Positions 11,401-19,010 of a stretch of 64,000 bases of DNA are shown here, piece after piece (position 1 is the first letter of the stretch; each line of letters starts with the position of its first letter). The notes below the pieces were generated by a model that was not told where the DNA came from, did no database searches, and saw nothing but the letters and a program-made list of their open reading frames with translations. Source of the DNA: Castor canadensis (taxonomy: Eukaryota > Chordata > Mammalia > Rodentia > Castoridae); assembly GCF_047511655.1 (NCBI RefSeq), contig NC_133395.1, forward strand, positions 147,364,318 to 147,428,317, read 5' to 3'. The position numbers were made by a program, and so were the translations under genes.

Positions 11401-14400
11401 CACCTCTGCCTGGCCCCTGGGTACCAAGTTCATTATGTTGTTACAAAAAAATTTTTCTTAGGACGCATCGAGGTAGAGACCAAGAAAGTTTATTAATGAA
11501 GCAAAGATAGAAATGTAGTACCCAGCCCAGACATGGGTGTGGGCACAGCTGATAACAGCTGCAATGGGTGCTGTAACATCAAGAGTATTTATGGTGGAAA
11601 AGTGGGTTGGGGGTCGGCTTGAATTTGCCTTAGAGAAGAGTGCTCCCTTTGTTTTAGACATCTGCTATATTCTGTCATTCTTGCTGTCACATTGTCTTAT
11701 CACTTGGGCCCAGAGAGTTTCACGGTTGGCCCATTTACTAAATTTGAGGACATAATGACATGAGTATTTGGGCCTCTCTTTTAACAAAGGGTGGGTCCTG
11801 CCAGGTGCACCATACAAGCAGTTGTCTATCTTCGTGATAGTATTTTCCTTTGTAAAATTTGTGTGCCAGAGGAGCCATTTTCCCCGGTGTTTTGTCCAGG
11901 ACAAGCGCCTTTTCAAAGATGGTGTTGCTCATTCCTGGAGGGTGCTAATCACTCAGGAGAGTGGGTCAGGTCAGAGGTAGGGTTGCTCTTTTTCTCTTCT
12001 TTTTCTTTTTACTAAATGTTGCAGCTTGCTGAGAGGGTTTAAGACCTAAAGGCAAGATAATAGTGCCTATGTGCTTTTAATCAAGTCATTCATTAATACA
12101 GTGTTTCCCTTTGAATTGTTGGCTGCTGTTTCCCAGACCTCATTTTCCCTGACCTGCCCTGCCTCACTTCCACTACTTCCCAATAGCACTATGGGCTACA
12201 GACCATGCCTTTGACCCATGGCCTTTTGGGGACACTCCAGACCCACACCACAACACTTTCCTTTCACACCATTTGAGAAGAAGTTGAAGGCATCACTCTC
12301 TTTTACCCCTAATTATTGTATTTCCTCAGCAAGAATATTTTTTTAGATAACCACAATACAGTTGCAATATCAGGAAATTAACAGTGGTACAAAACTGTAT
12401 CTAATCTATCTACTTTGTTTACATTTTGCCAGTGGTTCCAGTAACTTTGTAGTTGTAGCTTTCCCCCTTCTGGTCCAGGCTGTGACCCAGGACCATGCAT
12501 TGCAGGTAGTTCTGCGTCTGGTCTCCTGTAATCTGGAGCAGATCCTCAGCCTTTCCTTGTATTTAATGACCTTGATACAGTTGAAGAGAATAGGAATTTA
12601 TGAATGTAAAAATAGTGACCACACAGAACCCACATCTTCAGAAAAAGATAGGGAGAAATGTTCCCTCAGAATCTAATCTCAGGGCAAGTTTTACAGCTTC
12701 AGGAATTTGATTTGTAAAGTATGGAGAAGTAATAATGACTAGCCAGCTTTTCCAACTTCACCTGGGATGCCATAGCAAACCGAACGGAGCCAGCGGGGGC
12801 AAGTCCAGGTGAGGAAGCAGAAAGATAAAGTGGTAAATCCTGAGGTGTTGTCATGCAGAAGAGAACCTCGTCCTAGACACACAAGGATCAGGTACTTCAC
12901 TCAGCACGACCAGGAGACGCACCAGAGGACAAGGACGAGGACAGGGAGGGGAAAATGGTGGTGGCCTTTAGTAAGAATCCTGAAAGGGAAAAAGCATTAG
13001 TACAAAGGGGTGGGTGATCAGAACTCAGGAACCAGAGCAGGGCTGACCCTCAGGCAAGACTCGACCTTCACTCACTTGAGGCAGCAGTTGAGGGCACATT
13101 GCATCATGCTCGGCCCTCCCAGCCCCAGACTCCACCATTTCTCCAAGGAGTTCTGGTTTCTTTTCACGAGAAAAAGTTTAAAAACCAAGATCTGGGCTCC
13201 AGATGCTCTCACAGCTACAGAGGTGTCATTGCTTCTTTGGCAAGAACTGAGCTTTCTCTGTCTCTCTCCGCCCCCCTCACACATACACACACACACACAC
13301 AACTTTGAGTTCAATATTTCTAAGGGCAGTCCATCATCTTGGGTGATACCTTCTATGCTTACTTGTGAAAGCTTTAGAATTAATTTTGGTGAACAATGTG
13401 AAGGGTGAGTTGCTCCAAACCATGTGATTGAATGATTACTTTTAATTCCCCCACTGAGCCCACATTGTCAGATGGGGAACTGAAGGTCACAGAGCTGAGA
13501 AATGGCAGAACCAGGATTTGAACCCAGATTTACTTGGTTCCAAAGCCAGGGCTTTCCCTTTGCCACATACACTGTTTCCCCGCCTAATAGTCTACAGTCA
13601 GCACACCCGTGGGCTTAGGCCAGGCAGATGTCTCCACCCAAAAAGAGATGGGTGTACACAGTGAGTACAGTGCTGCAGCAGGGAAGGCTCACTATGGGTC
13701 AGAGGGCATTGCTTTGTGAGCAGTGGGACTGCAGGTTCCAGTGCAGGAACTTTGCTTAGGCAGGTATGGGCCCGCCCTGTCCTCTCACACATCTCTCGGG
13801 CTGCCCTGGCAGCTGCAGGGCTGCCTCCTGGCACTCACGGTTAGAGCTGAGCTTTGGGCTGGGAGGCCAGTGAACAAGAAATGGATCCCACATTTCAGTC
13901 ACCCTAGTGGCCTTCAGATTGGCATGACAACCAGGGAACAGTGCATTAGCCCGGGATGCAGTAGAAAAGAGATCAGGGAGGCCTGACAGGATGCTGTGCC
14001 TCTCAGCAGCTCTGGCTCCCAGCTCCATAGCAGGGCGGGCACTCTGGTCTGGTTGGGCCTTCAGAGGCCCAAGCAGTGGATTCAGTTTTGCATGGAGTGC
14101 AGAGAAGGCTTCTGGGGAGGTGCCAGAAGACTAGAGGATCTCCTCATCCCACCTGGGCTAGGGAGGGACAGGTGGCAGCCTGTGAACCAGGAGGCAGGGT
14201 CCTGGTCTCCTGCCCCGGCCCTCACTGAATTCCTGTCTAGGGCCAGCTGTTGCTTTGGTTTAAATTATGGAAGCACATATGTCATGGTCAAGTCAATCTA
14301 CACATCGAGCCGTCTCCACACTGGCTCTGTGAAAGCACTCAGATGTCTCTCCAGTGACGGGCGCTGGCTGCTGTCTGCTCTGATGGCCCAGAGGAGTCCT

Positions 14401-17400
14401 GACTCTGCTTCCCACCTCCCTGCTTCCTGGTGGCTGTGGAAGCACCTGATGTCGGCCCATTATCCTTCTGTATTTGTCCCCAGCACCGTACACTTACCAC
14501 CAGGCACCATGAGCAGTGCTCCTATAGTCTTCCATACTCCAAGCCTGAGTCCTGGAATTGTTACTGTGCATGGGCCAGTGTGTCCCCTCAGTCCACTGTG
14601 CATGTCTCAGGGAGGCCCAGGCCTTCCTCTAGCCGGAACAGAGAAGACCTGGAGGCCAAGGTAAACAAGATGTATCTTGGTGTTCCCAACCTGCACCAAG
14701 CTTCCAGCTCGCAGGCAGTCCCCAGAACTGACCTACAGCCAGAAGGTCTTTCCAGGCCTTTGACCCCTGAACTGAGGACGGTGTGGGGGATGGGCGCACA
14801 GGCAGATGGGCCTGTGGGCCTCAGTCCTTCCCTGAGCTCAGGCCTCTCCACCTTGTAGGAGGTGTTCCGGCAGCACCGGGGGCTGCGGCTCCTGGCCCTG
14901 GTGGAGGAGGTGCTGCCCCGCCACGGCAGCGGCCGCCATGGGGACTGGCACATCTCCCTGAGCAAGCCCAGCGAGAAGGAGCAGCACCTTCTGATGACGC
15001 TGGTGGGCGAGCAGGGTGAGGAGGGCAGGCGCGGGGCAAACCCACACCAGCAAGCAGGCAGTGCAGCAGGGATGTGGAGCCCAGCACCCCAGGACTACAG
15101 GGCTCCCAAATTAGGGCTCCAGGTGGACTGACACACTTGGGTTCTGGGAAAGAGGAAGAGGAAGTAAAGACCGGGACTGGGCTGGGAACAGTGTGGAACC
15201 AGCACACTGAAGGCTGTGGGGGGAGAGCAGCATGTTCAGATGCAATGCTTGAGTCATCCAGTGTCACGCCTGTCACATGGTCTTCTAATGAGGATCCGAG
15301 TGTGATCAAAGCTGGAAGTGGGGTAGAGGGGTCAGGTCAGTACCCAAGAGTCCCATGGAGAAATGCTTCAGGGGCCAATGCATCCAGCTAAGCTGATGAT
15401 GCCGTTTCTTCCCCATAGGGGTTGTGCCCACCCAAGATGTCCTCTCCATGCTGGGTGACATTCGCAGGAGTCTGGAAGAGGTAAGCATGCAGTGACCTGC
15501 CAGCTGACTGCTGCCTTGACCCCTCCTGTCCCTGGGAACCTGCAGTCCCCGAGGATGGGGCCTCCTTGCTTCAAGGGAGCAAGAACAGAGTCCTGCCAGG
15601 CGCAGCCTGGGGCAGGACCCCGTGGAATGGCGGAGCTTTGTGTACTGCATGCAAAAGCTACAGCCAGGAGAGGGCAGAGAGCGAGCCGTGGGGGAGGGGG
15701 TGAGGCTCAGTGGTGGGACAGCAGAAGAAACTCCATGCAGCACCTGGCAGAAGGGGACACAACAGTTTGCAGAAACCACACGTGCCAGGGCTCCTCCCCT
15801 AGGGCCTACAGTATGGATCCAGGGTGGGAAACAGCCCTGCCTAATGCAGCCTGTGAGCCGCTGGCCTGTCCTGGGCTGCAGTGAAGGCTAGGGGAGGTGG
15901 GACCTTAAGTCTCTCTGATGCTTCTGGCCCCCTTCTTAAGGACAGCCACACACCCCCACCCAGCACACACACCAAACCACCTTTACTCACTGTGGCCCCA
16001 GTGACCTGTTATTGGCTCTCCTTGCTCTTGGGGACTTTGCAGTACATGACAGCAAACATGAACATATATGACCTGGGCTGCCTCCTTATCTAGTGTTTTC
16101 ATACTGGGTTTTTTCCTTATTTTTAGTAAGCATGTCAAGTGTTCACAAGGGCCACACTGCACTGGGTTCTCACTTAATCCTCTCTGCCACCCCATGGGGT
16201 CATGAGGATTAAATAAAGCACCATTTTGGGGTGGGAGCTGAACCCCAGAGAGGTGAGGTGGCTTGCTTGAGATTACACAACTAGGAAGAACCAAGCCTGT
16301 GAGATTCAGGGCCTTTTATCATGCCACTGCACTGCTGGTTGGTAGCCCTGAAATTCTGGGTCAAGAACACTGGTGGTGGTAGAGGATGGTGGGAACAGGC
16401 TGACTGTGACTTCAGGCCCCCTACCTCTGCTCCCTGCCCCTAGGCATTCTGCCTGTACAGGGCACTCAATTCAGATTTGCTTGACTAAAAGGCATGCTGG
16501 GTCTTTAAAAGTACAGAAGTGGTACAAGTGCATTGGGGGGTGACTCTAGCAAAAATGAAAACTGAATTAAAAGATGAGAGAAGTACTGGGTACGCACAGG
16601 TGGTTCAGACACCACAGAGGAACTGAAGCTCTGGCCTTAGAAAGGGCCCAACACAGCCTGGCCTCTGCACCAGAGCCTTCCTGGCACTTTTCGACCTCCT
16701 TGCCTCCCTTCCCTGTGCCTGGCTCTATGGGGGTCAGCAGCCCCAGGGGGAGAAGGCAGGCCTAGTGAAGATAACCTTCAGTGTGTGGGAGTGCTAGGTA
16801 GCTGCCATTGGGAGGGCAGGGGTAGACCATATTCACTGTGTCTCCACACTGGCCCTTGAGATGTGCAGCTGCCTGCCCCAGTGGCCAGAATGATAGCCGA
16901 GCCCCCTGCCTACCCTAAAGGTCAGGGCCCTGACCCAGTGGTTATGTGTGCTAGAGGGCAAGAGGGGCTTTCAGCTGCCCTGCTCAGTTTAACTGAGGGA
17001 CAGGCACAGTCTCTCTCTAGTAGACAATGATTAGCAGCGTAGGGACCCGGCTCAGTGGAATTAGGACCTCAGCCAGGTGTGTCCAGAGTTGTGCTGGGGC
17101 AGAAGCCTCTGTGGGGAATGCAGCCATGGGAGGGGCTTAGGTGACAGGGTAGACAGTACACACCCCTCTGAGCACAGGTCCAGGCCCCAGGGAACATCAG
17201 AAGACCACAATGTGCTGGCCTCTTCTCAAGTCTTGCCTGCTGGCCCTGGTCCCAAACCCCAACCGCCCCTCGGTGAGGAGCCCAGCACCAGGGTCCTGGC
17301 TCAGGAACCTGGTCCCTCCCACCCCTAGATTGGTATCCAGAACTACTCCACCACCAGCAGCTGCCAGGCACGGGCCACCCAGGTGCGCAGTGACTACGGG

Positions 17401-18223
17401 ACGCTCTTCGTGGTACTGGTGATCATCGGGGTCATCTGCTTCATCATCATTGTGCTTGGCCTGCTCTACAACTGCTGGCAGCGCCGGCTGCCCAAGCTCA
17501 AGCACGTGGTGAGCATGGGGCAGGGTACACCAGGGAAGCTGGTGGAGGGGTGCCCACCAATGCTGGTCACCTGAGATGCAGTGTCCTCAACTGCTGTCCT
17601 GGAAAAAACAAGGCTGTACGGGCACTAGGCCAGGGCCTGGCACTGGCTGGCTCTGCAGAGCAGGAGCGGCAGGTACAGGGAGTGGGGCGCCCTGCACATC
17701 ACAAGCTGCTCCTCTCAGGGGAAGAGTGGCACTGGAGAGCCCCAGCATCTAGGGCTCTGGAACAGGCAATGCCTAGAGGATAGAAGAGGCTCCTGCAGCC
17801 AAGAGGAAGAGAGCAGGCCCGGTCTCATTTATAACGGGTCTGTTAGGAAGGATCAGGTGATGCCAGGGGGATGAACGGGTTTTTAGTGCAAAGGATTATT
17901 CAGGAGCAGGTGTGAGGGCACTGGCTATCCGCGGGGGCCTGCGGCTGTCGCGTGTGGGGTGTGCGTGGCTGGCCGCAGCGCACGCCCAGCGCCCTCTCCC
18001 ATCACTGCAGTCGCACGGCGAAGAGCTGCGCTTCGTGGAGAACGGCTGCCACGACAACCCCACGCTGGACGTGGCCAGCGACAGCCAGTCGGAGATGCAG
18101 GAGAAGCAGCCCAGCCTGAACGGCGGCGGGGCCATCAACGGCCCGGGGAGCTGGAGCGCGCTCATGGGGAGCAAGCGTGACCCCGAGGACTCGGACGTGT
18201 TCGAGGAGGACACACACCTGTGA
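7613..18223 (+). CDS. PODXL2: PODXL2 (endoglycan, podocalyxin-like 2), 3' part: six coding exons
   Basis: Endoglycan is a CD34-family type I sialomucin whose sulfated, glycosylated ectodomain binds selectins. Exons read by hand: 7613-8412, 9072-9146, 14859-15015, 15419-15480, 17329-17508 and 18011-18223. They join in frame into 494 residues plus TGA; the matching part of the human protein (from Tyr118) is about 488. In order they encode an acidic, Ser/Thr/Pro-rich mucin region with long Glu runs, a Cys-containing folded domain with N-glycosylation sequons (N-M-T, N-Y-S), one membrane helix (FVVLVIIGVICFIIIVLGLL) and a conserved cytoplasmic tail ending in DTHL, a PDZ-binding end. The exon with signal peptide and first sulfotyrosine is not in the window and must lie upstream. 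The gene runs head to tail into ABTB1. Identification rests on near-identity of the C-terminal half with human endoglycan. Confidence 0.96.
7744..7850 (+). repeat. PODXL2: GAG/GAA trinucleotide repeat coding poly-Glu in PODXL2
   Basis: An imperfect GAG/GAA array encodes 18 Glu in a row (7744-7797), then R-E-K-E-E-V-Q-K, then seven more Glu. Human endoglycan also has Glu runs here but of different length, so the tract probably varies in length. Confidence 0.9.
8413..9071 (+). other. PODXL2: PODXL2 intron between exons ending 8412 and starting 9072
   Basis: 659 bases, GT-AG, moderately GC-rich. I see no repeat family or conserved coding stretch in it. Confidence 0.85.
9072..9146 (+). CDS. PODXL2: PODXL2 exon (25 codons, V-I-C-K-D-W ... 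M-D-C)
   Basis: Flanked by acceptor ggcacag and donor gtgagt; exactly 25 codons. It encodes the start of the Cys-containing membrane-proximal domain with two cysteines and an N-M-T sequon, differing from human in a single residue (M for I near the end). The last 31 bases and the donor are duplicated downstream at 9228. Confidence 0.95.
9228..9335 (+). repeat. Second copy of a ~110-base tandem duplication taking in a PODXL2 exon end
   Basis: The block from 9116 (exon end, donor and start of intron) recurs from 9228. The exon part is 31 bases with three visible changes, and the donor gtgagt is intact. The closing part (gggggaccagggaaggtg followed by ctgtccttact) is identical in both copies, at 9193-9224 and 9300-9331. 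The middle has diverged, with small indels (offset 112 at the start, 107 at the end). Confidence 0.9.
9470..9562 (+). mobile_element. tRNA-derived SINE (sense)
   Basis: gttcaagtggtatagtgcct ... gagttcaagtcccagtgctg followed by an A-rich tail. It has tRNA A-box-like and B-box (gttcaagtcc) promoter boxes. Confidence 0.82.
9643..9779 (-). mobile_element. B1-like SINE (antisense) with exact 11-base target duplication
   Basis: Antisense B1 body (gagacagggtctctccatg ... cccaggctggccttgaact ... gtgctgggactacaggcatg). The target duplication tgaagtctttt is present at 9632-9642 and 9780-9790, and the A-rich tail lies on the left as expected for an antisense insertion. Confidence 0.9.
9812..9895 (+). 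mobile_element. 7SL-derived SINE fragment (sense)
   Basis: Contains 'cacttggaaggctgagaagg', 'aggatctcaagttcgaggcc' and 'attctgag', the right part of a B1-like consensus; the left part is decayed. Confidence 0.55.
10028..10091 (-). mobile_element. ID-like SINE fragment (antisense)
   Basis: ttggtgctggggctggaccc ... accggaccacaccccagcccc. Confidence 0.65.
10396..10498 (+). mobile_element. ID-like SINE (sense)
   Basis: gggctgggtaggctcggtag ... ggcttccatccccagcactg followed by an A-rich tail of AATAAA/AAAATAAA units. Confidence 0.7.
10655..11060 (+). mobile_element. Old LINE-1 3' end fragment (sense)
   Basis: Matches the L1 3' region: 'gggtgtatacccagaagtgg', 'ttggatcatactc', 'ttccacactggctgcaccat', 'tttctctacattctctcaat', 'ttgtggttttatctgcac'. 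Diverged, no reading frame. Confidence 0.75.
11070..11370 (+). repeat. Ancient interspersed repeat, left part (class not assigned)
   Basis: Begins like a common mammalian repeat ('gctgtgacagaatacctgag ... gtttattttggctcatggtt ... ttggctctattgcttttggg'). It continues after the LTR-like insertion at 12167. I cannot assign its family without a library. Confidence 0.6.
11296..11330 (+). promoter_or_regulatory. Paired TCAAGGTCA motifs plus palindromic AGGTGACCT
   Basis: TCAAGGTCA at 11296-11304 and again at 11308-11316, followed by GAGGTGACCTCA, inside an ancient repeat in a PODXL2 intron. Motif-level evidence only. Confidence 0.35.
11371..12166 (-). mobile_element. LTR-like element (endogenous retrovirus solo LTR candidate), minus strand
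   Basis: About 796 bases beginning TG and ending CA near its edges in plus-strand reading. A minus-strand AATAAA (11489-11494) is followed by CTTTCTTGGTCTCTACCTCG, the usual look of an R-U5 border. The flanks resemble each other (ttctatta / ttccacta), a decayed target duplication at best. No viral protein reading frame is present. Confidence 0.5.
12167..12262 (+). repeat. Ancient interspersed repeat, right part
   Basis: 'ttccactacttcccaatagc ... ccttttggggacactccaga' is the expected continuation of the repeat that stops at 11370. Confidence 0.55.
12290..12600 (+). repeat. Old L1-like remnant
   Basis: 'cttctggtccaggctgtgac', 'gtctcctgtaatctggagca', 'gatcctcagcctttccttgt' and 'gaccttgatacagttgaaga' recall a very old L1 3' segment. 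Confidence 0.4.
13278..13302. repeat. (CA)n microsatellite, short
   Basis: About 12 CA units with one TA interruption. Confidence 0.9.
13437..13580 (-). repeat. MIR (antisense)
   Basis: 'cagatggggaactgaaggtc', 'aatggcagaaccaggatttg' and 'aacccag...ttccaaagccag' in MIR antisense order; well preserved. Confidence 0.8.
14859..15015 (+). CDS. PODXL2: PODXL2 exon (E-V-F-R-Q-H-R-G ... V-G-E-Q)
   Basis: The acceptor ccttgtag precedes 14859 and the donor gtgagg follows 15015. It encodes 52 residues of the folded extracellular domain, close to human (L-A-L-V-E-E-V-L-P-R-H-G-S-G and K-P-S-E-K-E-Q-H-L-L-M-T-L-V-G-E-Q). The final G is the first base of a Gly codon completed in the next exon. Confidence 0.95.
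15419..15480 (+). CDS. PODXL2: PODXL2 exon (V-V-P-T-Q-D-V-L-S-M-L-G-D)
   Basis: A 62-base exon between ccccatag and gtaagc. It completes the split Gly codon and adds 20 residues identical to human (V-V-P-T-Q-D-V-L ... R-R-S-L-E-E). Confidence 0.94.
16170..16330 (-). repeat. MIR (antisense)
   Basis: 'gagctgaaccccagagaggt', 'gattacacaactaggaagaa' and a preceding 'taatcctctctgccacccca' fit antisense MIR. Confidence 0.65.
17329..17508 (+). CDS. PODXL2: PODXL2 exon with transmembrane helix
   Basis: Exactly 60 codons between acceptor acccctag and donor gtgagc. It encodes I-G-I-Q-N-Y-S-T-T-S-S-C, then R-S-D-Y-G-T-L, a membrane helix of about 22 residues and the stop-transfer W-Q-R-R-L-P-K-L-K-H-V. 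Juxtamembrane residues match human; the helix carries conservative Ile/Val/Phe changes. Confidence 0.96.
17509..18010 (+). other. PODXL2: PODXL2 last intron
   Basis: 502 bases, GT-AG. Its 3' end becomes CpG-rich (from about 17930) and merges into the island that covers the last exon and the ABTB1 promoter. No repeat recognised. Confidence 0.85.
18011..18223 (+). CDS. PODXL2: PODXL2 last coding exon, cytoplasmic tail
   Basis: The acceptor atcactgcag precedes 18011 and the stop TGA is at 18221-18223. It encodes 70 residues of tail: S-H-G-E-E-L-R-F-V-E-N-G-C-H-D-N-P-T-L-D-V near the start and the acidic E-D-S-D-V-F-E-E-D-T-H-L end, as in human. The final DTHL fits a PDZ-ligand. The exon is very GC-rich and lies inside the CpG island of the next gene. 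Confidence 0.96.
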   Translation, partial: SHGEELRFVENGCHDNPTLDVASDSQSEMQEKQPSLNGGGAINGPGSWSALMGSKRDPEDSDVFEEDTHL

Positions 18224-18505
18224 GCCGCCGAGCTCGGGCAGAGTCGCCTGGGGAGTCCGGGCCCTGCAGCCCGGCGGTGGCCTCGCGCCCGCCCGCGGGG
18301 ACTGCGCAGGATGGCCCGAAAGCCGCCGCGGAGCCCGCACAGCCCTGCGCCCCTCCCCGGCGCACCCCCGGCCCTCGGCGCGGGGCTCCTCCCGCTTCCT
18401 ACTACACAAGGCGATCTTGGCGCAGCTCCCACCCCCATCCCGCCCGGCCCCGTGAGCCCTACCGCGGGCGCTCGGACTCCATTAAAGCCGCCCGAGACCG
18501 CGTGG
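18224..18505 (+). other. PODXL2: PODXL2 3' UTR
   Basis: GC-rich sequence after the stop codon, ending shortly after an ATTAAA poly(A) signal. It is only about 280 bases long, so the transcript ends some 450 bases before the ABTB1 start codon. The exact cleavage site is estimated from the signal. Confidence 0.7.
18481..18486 (+). terminator. PODXL2: ATTAAA poly(A) signal of PODXL2
   Basis: The common variant hexamer ATTAAA lies 258 bases past the PODXL2 stop and is followed by a GT-rich stretch (cctagttcttgtgtcgg). It is the only good signal before the ABTB1 promoter. Confidence 0.7.
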
Positions 18506-18556
18506 GCCCGTGCGCCTGCTCGCCTAGTTCTTGTGTCGGCGGAGAGAGGCTGAGAG

Positions 18557-18633
18557 GACGGGGCGGGGGAAAGAGAGGGGAGGGGGAAGGGAGGGGGGGA
18601 GGGGGAAGGGAGGGGGGGGCGGGGGGCCCACCA
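18557..18633 (+). repeat. G-rich purine tract upstream of the ABTB1 promoter
   Basis: About 75 bases almost entirely G and A with repeated runs of four to eight G, between the PODXL2 poly(A) site and the ABTB1 GC boxes. The plus strand could form G-quadruplexes. Confidence 0.85.
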
Positions 18634-18954
18634 GGCTGGCGCGGGGCGGGCTCTAGACTGGAGCGGGCGCGCGGTACCCCCGGCAGGAGGGAGGGCGGGG
18701 CCGGAGCGGACTGGGCGGGGCCTGGGTTAAGTGGGCGGTCCTTAAAGAGGGCGGAGCTCCAGGCGGGCCCGGACTGGGGCGGGCGCACGGTTCTTGCGAC
18801 CCGGCCAAGTGGTCCTCCCGGCGCCAGGCGCCGCTGCGGAGCAGAGCAAGCCGGGCAGAGCCGGGAGGGGAGAGGCGGTGCGGCGCGTGTTTACATCCGG
18901 CCGGACGCTGAGTCGCTGCCCGAGGTCTCTACCCGGGTCCGAGCCTCCCGCGCC

Positions 18955-19010
18955 ATGGACACTAACGACCTGTTTGCCAGCTGCAGGAAGGGGGACGTGG
19001 GCCGCGTGCG
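18955..19010 (+). CDS. ABTB1: ABTB1 coding exon 1
   Basis: The start ATG lies in a Kozak-like context. It encodes M-D-T-N-D-L-F-A-S-C-R-K-G-D-V-G-R-V plus two bases of the next Arg codon; donor gtgagg. Human has Ser where this has Asn at residue 4. Confidence 0.96.

Larger units (their letters stand above)
9147..14858 (+). other. PODXL2: PODXL2 intron, repeat-rich, 5.7 kb
   Basis: Holds the duplicated exon end (9228-9335), a tRNA-like SINE (9470-9562), a B1-like SINE with an exact 11-base target duplication (9643-9779), more SINEs, an old L1 3' end (10655-11060), an older repeat split by an LTR-like insertion (11070-12262), an L1-like remnant (about 12290-12600), a CA repeat and a MIR. The frames that stay open at 13996-14664 resemble no protein known to me. 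Confidence 0.8.
15016..17328 (+). other. PODXL2: PODXL2 introns around the exon 15419-15480
   Basis: Two introns of 403 and 1848 bases. The second contains a MIR remnant in antisense (about 16170-16330). Nothing else is recognised. Confidence 0.8.

Noticed and set aside
13996-14664. 222-codon plus-strand frame just before a PODXL2 exon
   Set aside because: It has no counterpart in endoglycan and no splice link. The known protein goes directly from the 9072-9146 exon to the 14859 exon in frame.
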